Of a stretch of DNA of 64,000 nt, positions 49,128-57,543 are shown piece by piece. The notes beneath the pieces are model-generated. The model did no database searches. It was not told the origin of the DNA and saw only the letters and a list, made by a program, of their open reading frames with translations. The translations under genes and the position numbers were made by a program. The stretch is from positions 187,238 to 251,237 of the forward strand of contig NZ_AUGX01000001.1 in assembly GCF_000422885.1 (NCBI RefSeq), in the 5' to 3' direction. Within the stretch, counting starts at the first letter, position 1. Every line of letters starts with the position of its first letter. Source of the stretch: Ottowia thiooxydans DSM 14619 (lineage in GTDB: Bacteria > Pseudomonadota > Gammaproteobacteria > Burkholderiales > Burkholderiaceae_C).

Positions 49128-50099
49128 TCAGTCGATTTTTATCTTTGCAGTTTTGAACAACTCGCTCATGCGACCTGACTCATCTTTTAGAACGTTCGCC
49201 AGCTCAACAGAACCAGCCCCTGACGGGGTCATCCCCAAACCCTGCAGCTGCTTCTGAACGTCTGGACGCCTGATGACATTCCCCAGCTCAGAGCTGATGC
49301 GAGCAATGACTTCGTCAGGTATACCGCTTCGACCCAGTACGGCGATGGTCACGGAATAGTCGTAGCTTGCGATCGTCTCGCCAAGTGCGGGTATTCCTGG
49401 TGTTGTAGCGGAACGTTTCCCGGTGCTGACCGCAAGGAGTTTGACCTGACCGGATTTTGCGAACCCGGCGACATTGGAATGGGCTGTAAAAACCATGTCT
49501 ACTTGTCCCGCCACCAGCGCAGTCACAGAAGGTGCACTACCTTTGTAAGGGATATGCGTCATTGGAAGCTTCAAGGAGATGCCCATGGCTTCGCCGGCCA
49601 AGTGATGGATGGTCCCCTGCCCAGATGAGCCGTAACTGACGCCGCCAGGTTTTGCCTTGGCGTAAGCTGCGAATTCGTCAAAGCTTGTTGCCGGAGTCTG
49701 CTGGTTGATCGCCAAGTACAGGGGCGAGTTTCCGACGAGGGATACTGGGACCAGATCTTTCTTGGGATCAAACGACAAGGATCTTGGAAGCAAGGGCCCC
49801 ACAGTCAGCATGGCTGTGTCAGTCAGCAAGAATGTGTACCCGTCAGCTGGTGAGGTCAGAAGGGATGCCGCGGCCACGCTACCCATGGCACCAGGCTTGT
49901 TATCGACCGTGACTGACTGATTGATGTTTTCCCCGAGGCGCTGGGCAAGAATTCGGGCCACTACATCCGGAAGACCTCCTGGTGTGTAGGGAACGATGAA
50001 ACGGATCGGACGGTTTGGATAGGACTGCGCTTGGGCATTCCATGAAACCAGGCACGCAGCTACCAGGGCAAGTGAACGAAAAAGAGGCTTCGAAGACAT
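49128..50099 (-). CDS. Bug-family solute-binding protein
   Basis: The 323-residue protein has a signal peptide (PLFRSLALVAACLVSWNAQAQ) and the Bug signatures SYPNRPIRFIVPYTPGGLPDVVARILAQRL, VTVDNKPGAMGSVAAASLL and YGSSGQGTIHHLAGEAM. Bug receptors bind carboxylates, aromatic acids or small amides in the periplasm for tripartite tricarboxylate (TTT) transport. No TctA/TctB membrane genes are near, as is usual in beta-proteobacteria with many orphan Bug proteins. It is followed on the same strand by nothing; a cupin gene lies 61 bp upstream, and they may be one operon. Confidence 0.88.
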   Translation of the reverse strand: MSSKPLFRSLALVAACLVSWNAQAQSYPNRPIRFIVPYTPGGLPDVVARILAQRLGENINQSVTVDNKPGAMGSVAAASLLTSPADGYTFLLTDTAMLTVGPLLPRSLSFDPKKDLVPVSLVGNSPLYLAINQQTPATSFDEFAAYAKAKPGGVSYGSSGQGTIHHLAGEAMGISLKLPMTHIPYKGSAPSVTALVAGQVDMVFTAHSNVAGFAKSGQVKLLAVSTGKRSATTPGIPALGETIASYDYSVTIAVLGRSGIPDEVIARISSELGNVIRRPDVQKQLQGLGMTPSGAGSVELANVLKDESGRMSELFKTAKIKID

Positions 50100-50160
50100 G
50101 GTGAATTCCAGTGAGTTTGAGAAGAGATTCCCCAGGGAATCGCCGACCTTGTAGTGACGT

Positions 50161-50520
50161 TCAAGCGCGGGTGCGAGGTGGGTCGTACACGGCGATGATC
50201 TTCATGTCCGTACCGCCCAGGTTCCGCAAAGAGTGCTTCATCCCGGCCTTGACTTTTGCGTAGCTGCCCGGGCTGACCTGCCACGTCTGACCATCAATCA
50301 TGAGCTCACCGGTGCCCTCGACAAACCAGAGAAGGTGATTCCATTTCTCGATATGAACCACTGAGTGGTCATCGGGTCCGAGGCGGACGTACTCGCAGCT
50401 GAATGCACTTGTGTAGCTTGGGTCGTCCCCAACGATTTTTATGAACTCAAACCCTCTTGCGCCTGGGAGCTCAGTCTCGTCGCGCCATGTGTGGTCATTT
50501 ACGTTGTGAACCAAATCCAT
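50161..50520 (-). CDS. Single-domain cupin protein
   Basis: The 119-residue protein reads MDLVHNVNDHTWRDETELPG, then YVRLGPDDHSVVHIEKWNHLLWFVEGTGELMIDGQTWQVSPGSYAKVKAGMKHSLRNLGG. The cupin motif 1 (H-x-x-K-W-N-H...EG-G) and motif 2 (PGSYAKVKAGMKHSLRN) are recognisable, with histidines suited to hold a metal. It could be a small isomerase or dioxygenase for an aromatic or keto acid. Between a hydrolase and a Bug receptor on the same strand, it likely serves the same catabolic unit. Substrate unknown. Confidence 0.75.
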   Translation of the reverse strand: MDLVHNVNDHTWRDETELPGARGFEFIKIVGDDPSYTSAFSCEYVRLGPDDHSVVHIEKWNHLLWFVEGTGELMIDGQTWQVSPGSYAKVKAGMKHSLRNLGGTDMKIIAVYDPPRTRA

Positions 50521-50812
50521 CGAGTTTCTCCTGATCGTTTACTGGACATACGTGGGATGAGGGCAATGTAAAGGTGGGCATTAACAGGGTCAAATTGCAA
50601 ATTTGGAGTCTCGGCATTGATTTGTGTGATGACCCTGTGAATGCACCATGAGGGGATGGCCATGGGCGAGGAGCACCTTCAAACGGTGCATGATTGCCAG
50701 TGCAATGCCTAGCAATGGTGCATGTAAAAAAGGGCCGCTAGTACTAGCGACCCAATCCACGCCTATGCAGTGTTGAGCTCCCTATGGGGAGACTGGAGAG
50801 TCCATGGAGTGC

Positions 50813-51856
50813 TCAGGACCAGCCACCCTTGCCGGTTTCCAGCCAACTGACGATGCCGTTGGCCAACTGGTTGCTGTTACTCTCGAGCATCATCATGTGG
50901 CCGTTACCAACGACTCCATGCTGCCGGAGTTCAACGAAATCAGCTTTGGCGCCATTCTGATTGAGCCAGTCCACGATGGGCTTGTCGACCGCAACGGTGT
51001 GATCGGCGTCATCGGTGCCCATTACAAGGGCAACCTTCTTACCCTTGTAATGTGTGAAGTCCTTCACCACAGGTGCGCTGCCGGCGAAATTGACACGCTC
51101 CAGCAGGAGGCGCTGCGGAATGACCGTCAATGTGGCCAGATAGGCGTTCACATACTCCTGCGGAAACCGTGTGCTGGTTCCGATGAGTTTTTTCTTCGCC
51201 CATCCGGCTTCTGCAACGAACGCTTGTTTACGGCTGAGTTTCAGCGAGGGGGCTCCCGGAAGGAAACGCACTTCCACATGTTCGGGTGTTTCAGAGATGA
51301 ATTCGATAGGTGCGCTGATGTTGCCAGGACCGCCGGGTGCAATCGCCACAAGGGATGCAATGCGATCTCCGTAAAGCTCCAGCAGCTTCCAGCCAAACGG
51401 ACCCGACATGGAGTGCGTCATGACCACGGCGGGACGATCGAGCGATTTCAAAATATTCCCCAAGCCTCGAACCACCATTTCCCCGGTGAGATCTTCAAAA
51501 GGGACGTACCCACTGCGCCCGGTCCCGGCCCAATCCGGGACGATGACTTTGTAGCCTTTCGCCGCGAATGCATAGGCCCAACCAGGGCGGCCATCTGCGG
51601 TGGTCATGTAGCAGGAGCCGGTGTGCGCTCCACCATGGATCATGATGACAGGGGGCTTATTGGATGGCGTTGTTGGCTCGATTACCTCGTAGTAAGTCGA
51701 AGGATCGCTCACGAAGCCGGTGCTGTGGCGGACATTGAGAGGCTTAACCTTCGCTGCATTCGTTGCCGCTCCTGCTGTGGATGGCAAACAGGCGGCTGCC
51801 GCAGCAGAGGCAGTGGCAAGAAAAACTCTGCGGGACGATTTCGAGCTCATGGTCAT
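50813..51856 (-). CDS. Exported alpha/beta hydrolase
   Basis: The 347-residue protein carries a twin-arginine-type signal (SKSSRRVFLATASAAAAACLPSTAGA). The hydrolase parts are PPVIMIHGGAHTGSCYMTT, VIVPDWAGTGRSG, VVMTHSMSGPFGWKLL with nucleophile Ser in HSMSG, VALVMGTDDADHTV with the acid residue, and a late GNGHMMMLES with the histidine. It resembles esterases acting on small esters or lactones in the periplasm. ATG 51856 has AGGAG at proper spacing. It is 292 bp upstream of the cupin gene on the same strand; that gap holds no recognised gene. Confidence 0.82.
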   Translation of the reverse strand: MTMSSKSSRRVFLATASAAAAACLPSTAGAATNAAKVKPLNVRHSTGFVSDPSTYYEVIEPTTPSNKPPVIMIHGGAHTGSCYMTTADGRPGWAYAFAAKGYKVIVPDWAGTGRSGYVPFEDLTGEMVVRGLGNILKSLDRPAVVMTHSMSGPFGWKLLELYGDRIASLVAIAPGGPGNISAPIEFISETPEHVEVRFLPGAPSLKLSRKQAFVAEAGWAKKKLIGTSTRFPQEYVNAYLATLTVIPQRLLLERVNFAGSAPVVKDFTHYKGKKVALVMGTDDADHTVAVDKPIVDWLNQNGAKADFVELRQHGVVGNGHMMMLESNSNQLANGIVSWLETGKGGWS

Positions 51857-52167
51857 CTAAAAACTCCTGTCGGTTTTTTTGTTTGGTCCCCGTGAGGCGA
51901 CCCGTCGACGTGACGTGGCGCCAATGTATGGCTGCGGTTTTGTACGGTCAAATCTCAAATTCTGAGGTCCGTCATTCACTTGCTGGATGTCTCAACGCGT
52001 TCACTCGGAGTGCTCTACTTTGGTTGGAGACGTTCCTGGAGTTAAATATTTCAGGACTGCTGCACTGCACAGGCGCAACTTATGATGTTGGAAGCTTGCC
52101 GCCGATACCGGGAACGGCGACCATCAATATCCAGAGAAGCAGCTACAACATGACCGGTGATCATTCA
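51857..52167. other. 311-bp divergent gap
   Basis: The segment separates the leftward hydrolase gene from the rightward small-protein genes and should contain promoters for both. A continuous forward frame crosses it but has no protein-like pattern before 52168. No clear operator was seen. Confidence 0.5.
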
Positions 52168-52710
52168 ATGCGAACATTTTTCTCCAGCGTCATTCTTTGC
52201 CTGATAACCACCTTTGCGCACGGAGCTGAAGGCGAGGAATTGCGTTCGTTCACGAACGTGAATGTCGGTAAAGTCAGCTTGACGGCGCCCAAAGATTGGA
52301 AGCCTGTCGAGCGCCATCGCATCAATTTTGGAACCACCTTCTACCGCCTCCAGCCACCCACAGCAGGTGAGTTCGATTTCGAAATCCTGGTCAACGATCT
52401 CGCCCACATGGAGATGGAAGCGCTGATCGACAAGGATCTGGAGCTCTACATTCAGAGCAACATGGCCCGCGCGGCACCGCAATCGGTCGAAGGCAAGGTA
52501 AGTGCTGTTCGCTTTGGCCGGCAGCGTGATGGTGCTTATGCACGCCTGACAGATAAGACTCCAAAGCCAGGGGAGTTCACGCTGTATACCCAAGGCGTGC
52601 GCTTGCAGGGCAAAAAGGTCGTGTTGTTCACGCTCTATTCGAATGACAAAGATGGTGCGGTTCTACAGAAAGCCTTGTCTATTGTCGACAGCCTGAAGTT
52701 CGAACAGTGA
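52168..52710 (+). CDS. Exported protein of unknown function (DcrB-like pattern)
   Basis: The 180-residue product starts MRTFFSSVILCLITTFAHGA, a typical signal peptide. The mature protein includes VGKVSLTAPKDWKPVERHRINFGTTFYRLQPPTAGEFDFEILVND, ALIDKDLELYIQ and VLFTLYSNDKDGAVLQKALSIVDSLKF. The order of strands ending in 'ALSIVDSLKF' recalls the DcrB/PsbP-like fold, in which the last helix is similar. ATG 52150 is an alternative start. It overlaps the next gene (GTGA) and likely shares an operon with it. Function unknown. Confidence 0.6.
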   Translation: MRTFFSSVILCLITTFAHGAEGEELRSFTNVNVGKVSLTAPKDWKPVERHRINFGTTFYRLQPPTAGEFDFEILVNDLAHMEMEALIDKDLELYIQSNMARAAPQSVEGKVSAVRFGRQRDGAYARLTDKTPKPGEFTLYTQGVRLQGKKVVLFTLYSNDKDGAVLQKALSIVDSLKFEQ

Positions 52711-53057
52711 AGCTTGCGTTTGATTCCCGGTCAACCTTCATCGCAGGGGTGCTTGCGTTGCTGTTCTTTCTTGCTGCAAGCGCACTTTCAGCCACGCGAA
52801 TTGGTATAGCAGGTGTTTGTTTGATCAGTTTCGTACTGGGCTGGCTCATGAACCCGTCGTTTGCCGTTTACTTGGGCGGAATCTTTGCCGCCTTCGGAGT
52901 TGCTAGCGGGATTGGACTGTTGTTCGGTGAATCTGTGTCATCCGCCATGGTCATAGTGCCAATTTTTGCCGGGCTGTTGCTTTTATATGCCGGGGTGGCA
53001 TTTTTTGTTGGTCGATTCACCGCCATGTTTTGGTACCGTACAAGCAAGAAGGATTGA
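52707..53057 (+). CDS. Small polytopic membrane protein
   Basis: The 116-residue frame begins with GTG 52707, which overlaps the TGA of the gene before (GTGA). Almost the entire protein is membrane-embedded: FIAGVLALLFFLAASALSATRIGIAGVCLISFVLGWLM, VYLGGIFAAFGVASGIGLLFG and MVIVPIFAGLLLLYAGVAFFVG. It has four helices, a short basic C-terminus, and no charged motif hinting at a substrate. I do not recognise a family. The coupling suggests that it works with the secreted protein encoded upstream. Confidence 0.6.
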   Translation: MKLAFDSRSTFIAGVLALLFFLAASALSATRIGIAGVCLISFVLGWLMNPSFAVYLGGIFAAFGVASGIGLLFGESVSSAMVIVPIFAGLLLLYAGVAFFVGRFTAMFWYRTSKKD

Positions 53058-53116
53058 ACGGTTTGGTTTAGGGCGTGTTAACACTTCCTAGTTTGGTGAA
53101 TTTCAAGGATTGCGAT

Positions 53117-53737
53117 ATGAGATTGCTTGCGGCGTCAGCCATTTCGGTTTTGTTGGTGACGGCAGGGGCAGCCTATGCCGATTGCGTCACCGAGTTCACG
53201 GAGGCGAACAAAACCAAGCTTGAAGCCGGCCCATATCGCTTGATCATGCGCAACCAGACTACGAACGAGGTTGGCGGAAAAAAATATGCCGGAAAGCCAA
53301 CCAGCCAGACTTATGAATTCGCTCCGCCTGACGCGGTTCATCTGAACGACAAGTCACCGCTCGGCGATACGGAAGCGATCTACATGGGCAAGACAGGATG
53401 GACGAAAGAGAAGGGCGACTGGAAATCCGTTCCGGCCGCTGAAATGAGCACCTTGATCGAGCGTGGCCTGTACGGGACGTATTTCAACGCCCCCAAGCCC
53501 AATAGCCTGGTTTGCCATGGCGTGTCCGTTAACAGCGGTTTGAGGGTGCGCTCCTATAGCTACGCCATCCCCGTCGAAGATATCGTTCCGCGCGAACTGG
53601 CCATCACAGCCTATTTCAGTGCCGACTCCGGGCTTCCGCTTGCGGCTGTGGTTGAGACCATGGTCGTCAAAACCTTTCATCGCACAGAGATGGCGGTTGA
53701 GTTCGATCGCGCCATCAAGATCCAGCGCCCCAACTAG
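53117..53737 (+). CDS. Exported hypothetical protein
   Basis: The 206-residue product starts at ATG 53117 with MRLLAASAISVLLVTAGAAY and a likely cleavage after AYA. The mature part has two cysteines, in DCVTEFTEANKTKLEAG and LVCHGVSVNSG, that may form a disulfide. GPYRLIMRNQTTNEVGGKKYAG and TEAIYMGKTGWTKEKGDWKSVPAAEMSTLIERGLYGTYF suggest a beta-rich lipid- or protein-binding fold like LolA/LppX-type proteins, but this is a guess. It is 59 bp downstream of the membrane protein gene. Confidence 0.65.
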   Translation: MRLLAASAISVLLVTAGAAYADCVTEFTEANKTKLEAGPYRLIMRNQTTNEVGGKKYAGKPTSQTYEFAPPDAVHLNDKSPLGDTEAIYMGKTGWTKEKGDWKSVPAAEMSTLIERGLYGTYFNAPKPNSLVCHGVSVNSGLRVRSYSYAIPVEDIVPRELAITAYFSADSGLPLAAVVETMVVKTFHRTEMAVEFDRAIKIQRPN

Positions 53738-53773
53738 CACTGCTGAGGGGGTCTCCGGCTATCAAGAGTCTGT

Positions 53774-54094
53774 ATGCAAATTACATGCAAATCTTGCAAT
53801 GAACGTTTCACGGCGGATATCGATCAGGAACGCTTTGTTGAGGAGTCACGCGCCAAGGGAATGAAGCTACTCATGCTGAACTGCAATCGGTGCGGGCTCA
53901 CATTTCCATTTCGGTTTGAGGCTCAGAATGGGCCCGCTGCAAGTGAAGCGAATTACAGATGTCCCACGGCGGCATGCGCTGGCTACGCCGTGAGGATAAG
54001 TGATGTGACCGATTTCGAGTATGGATGCGGAGAGTGCGGAGTCGTATGGGCTACGCAAGCCGACCTCGATCGAAGCATTCGCCAGGCCACTTAA
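53774..54094 (+). CDS. Zinc-ribbon protein with three CxxC knuckles
   Basis: The 106-residue protein contains ITCKSCNERFTA, LNCNRCGLTFPF, YRCPTAACAGYAV and FEYGCGECGVVW. The CxxC pairs could build two zinc ribbons; no DNA-binding helix is apparent. This kind of small protein may be a redox or nucleic-acid adaptor. It is in the same direction as the neighbours, 36 bp after the exported protein. I cannot name a family. ATG 53774 is supported by the position of the first CxxC right behind it. Confidence 0.6.
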   Translation: MQITCKSCNERFTADIDQERFVEESRAKGMKLLMLNCNRCGLTFPFRFEAQNGPAASEANYRCPTAACAGYAVRISDVTDFEYGCGECGVVWATQADLDRSIRQAT

Positions 54095-54151
54095 AATTTC
54101 CACCTGTCATTGCCGAGTTCGCTCGTTGATGTAATAGACGTACACACAAGA

Positions 54152-54532
54152 ATGTTCGAGTTCATCTTCCAAATCATCGGGGAAATACTTATCCAGGCAA
54201 TTGGTGAAGCGCTTTTCGAACTTGGGCTTCACTCTTTGGCAGAGCCGTTTCGCAAACCGCCCAACCCATGGTTAGCTGCGCTGGGGTATGCATTGTTTGG
54301 AGCGGCTGCGGGTGGAATAAGTGTTGCGTTGTTCCCATCCCATTTCGTGGTCGGCGAGACTTTGCGTCTGGTGAACCTTGTGGTTACGCCGGTCGTTGTG
54401 GGGTTGCTCATGTGCCTCATGGGTGCTTGGCGGGCAAAACGAGGGCAGGCCGTGCTGCGTATAGACCGGTTCAGCTACGGGTTCCTTTTTGCATTTTTTC
54501 TGGCGCTGGTTCGGTTTGGGTTTGCCAAATGA
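54152..54532 (+). CDS. Small membrane protein
   Basis: The 126-residue protein starts at ATG 54152 (MFEFIFQIIGEILIQAIGEA). It has an amphipathic N-terminal stretch and two to three membrane segments: WLAALGYALFGAAAGGISVALF, LVNLVVTPVVVGLLMCLMGAW and YGFLFAFFLALVRFGFA. A TTG start at 54110 would add 14 residues. It lies 57 bp after the zinc-ribbon gene. There is no signature of a known family and no conserved charged residue set. Function unknown. Confidence 0.6.
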   Translation: MFEFIFQIIGEILIQAIGEALFELGLHSLAEPFRKPPNPWLAALGYALFGAAAGGISVALFPSHFVVGETLRLVNLVVTPVVVGLLMCLMGAWRAKRGQAVLRIDRFSYGFLFAFFLALVRFGFAK

Positions 54533-54640
54533 AGGCAAGCTGCTCAAGCTGGGTTGCGGAACGCGTCGACGACATTTCTCGCTAACCCTCTCCTTGAGTG
54601 GAAGGTCTCAAGCCGCCACTCATATCGAAGACCAGGCCTC

Positions 54641-55183
54641 ATGGAGTCCGCCATTCCAGCCAACCAAGTTCACGAATTTGCGTCTCGCGTTCTCAAGGTT
54701 AACCACGCAGGTGAAAACGGGGCTGTCAACATCTACGCGGGGCAAATTTTCTTCGCCCGAATCACAGCGCCGAAGATGGTTGCAGAATTGGTCGAGTTCA
54801 AGTCACATGAAGAGAGACACCGTGCGGTCTTCTGGGCGGAACTTCAGCGGCGTCACCAACCTCGATGCCGCAGCTATTTGCTTTGCGGCATTGGCGGCTT
54901 CACGCTCGGCTTGGTCACGGGAGCCTTTGGTCGTAGAGCCATTGCCGCAACCACGGTGGCAGTTGAGCGAGTGGTTCTTTGTCACCTTGAGCAACAGCTC
55001 GATCAGTTAGCTGGGAAAGACGAAGCGGCGGTCAAGGCCATCGAGTCAATTGTTGAGGAGGAACGGCAGCACCACGATCAGTCGGCTTCTCACATTGCAA
55101 CTGGCCAATTCTGGCCAAGGGTCCTATCACCCATAGTTACAGCATCCACGGAGGCGGTGATATGGATTGGCATGCGCGCCTGA
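54641..55183 (+). CDS. COQ7-like diiron protein
   Basis: The 180-residue product shows the demethoxyubiquinone hydroxylase pattern: RVLKVNHAGENGAVNIYAGQIFFA, LVEFKSHEERHRAVFWAELQRR, and IVEEERQHHDQSASH. The glutamates and ExxH pairs (ENGAV, EERH, EERQHH) are the diiron ligands, so a complete site is present. CoqF/Coq7 adds the hydroxyl to demethoxyubiquinone. This copy may be a divergent paralogue used in another pathway, because its neighbours are not ubiquinone genes. ATG 54641 is chosen since upstream frame is unlike the family. Confidence 0.75.
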   Translation: MESAIPANQVHEFASRVLKVNHAGENGAVNIYAGQIFFARITAPKMVAELVEFKSHEERHRAVFWAELQRRHQPRCRSYLLCGIGGFTLGLVTGAFGRRAIAATTVAVERVVLCHLEQQLDQLAGKDEAAVKAIESIVEEERQHHDQSASHIATGQFWPRVLSPIVTASTEAVIWIGMRA

Positions 55184-55311
55184 GGTACTGACCCAGAGCG
55201 CTGCATGGCGTGGCGGGTGCCTGTAGCAAGGCCATTTCTCGCTGAAGAGAATTTGCACGGGATATCCAGGATAATCCTGGGGAAATAATTTGGGCTTCGC
55301 TTGGAGTTTTT

Positions 55312-57516
55312 ATGGAAATCAAGGTCAATTTTCTCGATAAGCTCCGGCTAGAAGCTAAGTTCGATGACTTCACAGTGGTGGCTGATCAGCCGATTCGCTA
55401 TAAGGGTGATGGCTCGGCGCCAGGACCGTTTGATTATTTTCTGGCTTCTTCAGCTTTGTGTGCGGCTTATTTTGTGAAGCTGTATTGCGCAACTAGAAAT
55501 ATTCCAACAGAAAATATTCGGCTATCGCAAAACAATATTGTTGACCCTGAAGACAGGTATCAGCAAATATTCAAAATTCAGGTGGAGTTGCCGGAAGATA
55601 TATCTGCGAAAGATCGTCAAGGAATATTGCGCTCCATTGAGCGCTGCACGGTCAAGAAGGTTGTGCAGGCCGGGCCTGAGTTTGTCATTGAAGAAGTTAA
55701 AAATCTGGATGCAGATGCCCAGGCGCTCCTGACGTTGAATCCGGATTCTGATGCGAGTACCTATATAGCCGGCAAGGATCTGCCATTGGAGCAGACCATT
55801 GCCAACATGTCAGGAGTGTTGGCGGGCTTGGGCATCAAGATAGAGATTGCATCGTGGCGCAACATTATTCCTAATGTGTGGTCCCTGCATATCCGTGATG
55901 CGCATTCGCCCATGTGTTTCACCAACGGCAAGGGTTCCACAAAGGAAAGCGCGCTGGCCTCGGCCTTGGGTGAGTACATCGAACGGCTCAGTTGCAACCA
56001 TTTCTATGCAGGTCAGTTTTGGGGTGAAGACATCGCGGCAGCACCCTTTGTGCACTACCCCAACGAGCGCTGGTTCAAGCCCGGTCCTGAAGATGCATTA
56101 CCAGCAGAAATTCTCGACGAATACTGCCTGGAGATTTTTAACCCTGATGATGAGTTGCGCGCCTCGCACCTCTACGACACCAATTCAGGTAACGTGAAGC
56201 GCGGCATATGTTCGCTGCCGTTTGTGCGTCATTCAGACGGCCAGACCGTCTACTTTCCGACCAATCTTGTTGAAAACCTCTATGTCAGCAACGGCATGAG
56301 CGCAGGCAATACGCTGGCTGAAGCTCAGGTGCAATGCCTGTCCGAGATCTTTGAGCGTGCGGTCAAGCGGGACATTCTGAACTCTGAAATGGCTCTGCCC
56401 GATGTGCCAGAACAGGTGTTGGCAAGATACCCCGGCATTCTGGCCGGCATCAAGGGCCTGGAAGAGCAGGGCTTTCCCGTGCTGGTGAAGGATGCGTCAT
56501 TGGGTGGGAAGTACCCCGTGATGTGCGTCACCTTGATGAATCCTCGCACTGGCGGAGTATTTGCCTCTTTTGGGGCTCATCCCAAGCTGGAGGTCGCACT
56601 GGAACGCAGTCTTACGGAGTTGCTGCAAGGTCGTAGCTTTGAGGGGTTGAACGATTTGCCACGGCCCACCTTCAACAGCAACGCCGTAACTGAGCCCAAC
56701 AACTTCGTTGAACACTTCATTGATTCCAGCGGCATAGTCTCCTGGCGTTTCTTCAGCGCCAAGTCTGATTTCTATTTTGTGGATTGGGATTTTTCCGGAA
56801 AAGGCGAAAGCTCGAATGCTGACGAAGCTGCTGGCTTGTTCGGCATTCTTGATGAAATGGGGAAAACCGCGTACATGGCCGTGTATGACCAGCTGGGCGC
56901 AACGGCCTGCAGGATCTTGGTTCCGGGTTATTCAGAAGTCTATCCAGTGGAAGATCTGGTCTGGGATAACACCAACAAGGCTTTGCTATTTCGTGATGAC
57001 ATCCTGAATTTGCACCGCCTCAAAAACCCTGGTTTGAAGTCGCTACTTAAGCGGCTGGAGAACAATGAGTTGGATGATTATGGAGACATAGCCACACTGA
57101 TTGGCATTGAGTTTGACGAGAACACGCCCTGGGGCCAATTGACAGTTCTGGAGCTGAAACTGCTGATTAATCTGGTGTTGAAGCGATTTGAAGAAGCGCA
57201 AGAACTTGTCGAAGCTTTCCTGCAGTACAACGACAACACGGTCGAGCGCGGCTTGTTTTATCAAGCCCTGAATGCTGTTCTGGAAGTGCAACTGGATGAT
57301 GGCCTGGAACTGGACGATTACGAGGTCAACTTTCGGAGGATGTTCGGCAACCCGTGCATGGACGCAGTGCTGGGTTCGGTAGCTGGGTCCGTGCGCTTCT
57401 TCGGGCTCACACCAACCAGCACGAAGCTGGAGGGCCTCGACAGGCATCACCGCTTGATGGATAGCTATAAGAAGCTGCACGCGGCACGGGCTCGCGCTGT
57501 AGCTGTATCCGGCTAG
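55312..57516 (+). CDS. OsmC-YcaO fusion protein
   Basis: The 734-residue protein begins with an OsmC-like domain (MEIKVNFLDKLRLEAKFDDF, then APGPFDYFLASSALCAAYFVKLYCATRNIPTENIRLSQ, with two cysteines). The YcaO domain starts near residue 160: IASWRNIIPNVWSLHIRDAHSPMCFTNGKGSTKESALASALGEYIERLSCNHFY, and NTLAEAQVQCLSEIFERAVKRDIL. The EYIER and EIFER motifs bind ATP and magnesium. E. coli YcaO helps RimO to methylthiolate ribosomal protein S12. OsmC-YcaO fusions are recorded in various proteobacteria. Fusion to an OsmC domain suggests that it manages a sulfur donor. Confidence 0.88.
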   Translation: MEIKVNFLDKLRLEAKFDDFTVVADQPIRYKGDGSAPGPFDYFLASSALCAAYFVKLYCATRNIPTENIRLSQNNIVDPEDRYQQIFKIQVELPEDISAKDRQGILRSIERCTVKKVVQAGPEFVIEEVKNLDADAQALLTLNPDSDASTYIAGKDLPLEQTIANMSGVLAGLGIKIEIASWRNIIPNVWSLHIRDAHSPMCFTNGKGSTKESALASALGEYIERLSCNHFYAGQFWGEDIAAAPFVHYPNERWFKPGPEDALPAEILDEYCLEIFNPDDELRASHLYDTNSGNVKRGICSLPFVRHSDGQTVYFPTNLVENLYVSNGMSAGNTLAEAQVQCLSEIFERAVKRDILNSEMALPDVPEQVLARYPGILAGIKGLEEQGFPVLVKDASLGGKYPVMCVTLMNPRTGGVFASFGAHPKLEVALERSLTELLQGRSFEGLNDLPRPTFNSNAVTEPNNFVEHFIDSSGIVSWRFFSAKSDFYFVDWDFSGKGESSNADEAAGLFGILDEMGKTAYMAVYDQLGATACRILVPGYSEVYPVEDLVWDNTNKALLFRDDILNLHRLKNPGLKSLLKRLENNELDDYGDIATLIGIEFDENTPWGQLTVLELKLLINLVLKRFEEAQELVEAFLQYNDNTVERGLFYQALNAVLEVQLDDGLELDDYEVNFRRMFGNPCMDAVLGSVAGSVRFFGLTPTSTKLEGLDRHHRLMDSYKKLHAARARAVAVSG

Positions 57517-57543
57517 TCAGACGCCAGTCAAACATCCATCTTG

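Noticed and set aside
49571-49920. Short frames within the Bug receptor gene
   Set aside because: They lie entirely inside a well-supported gene and lack any pattern of their own.
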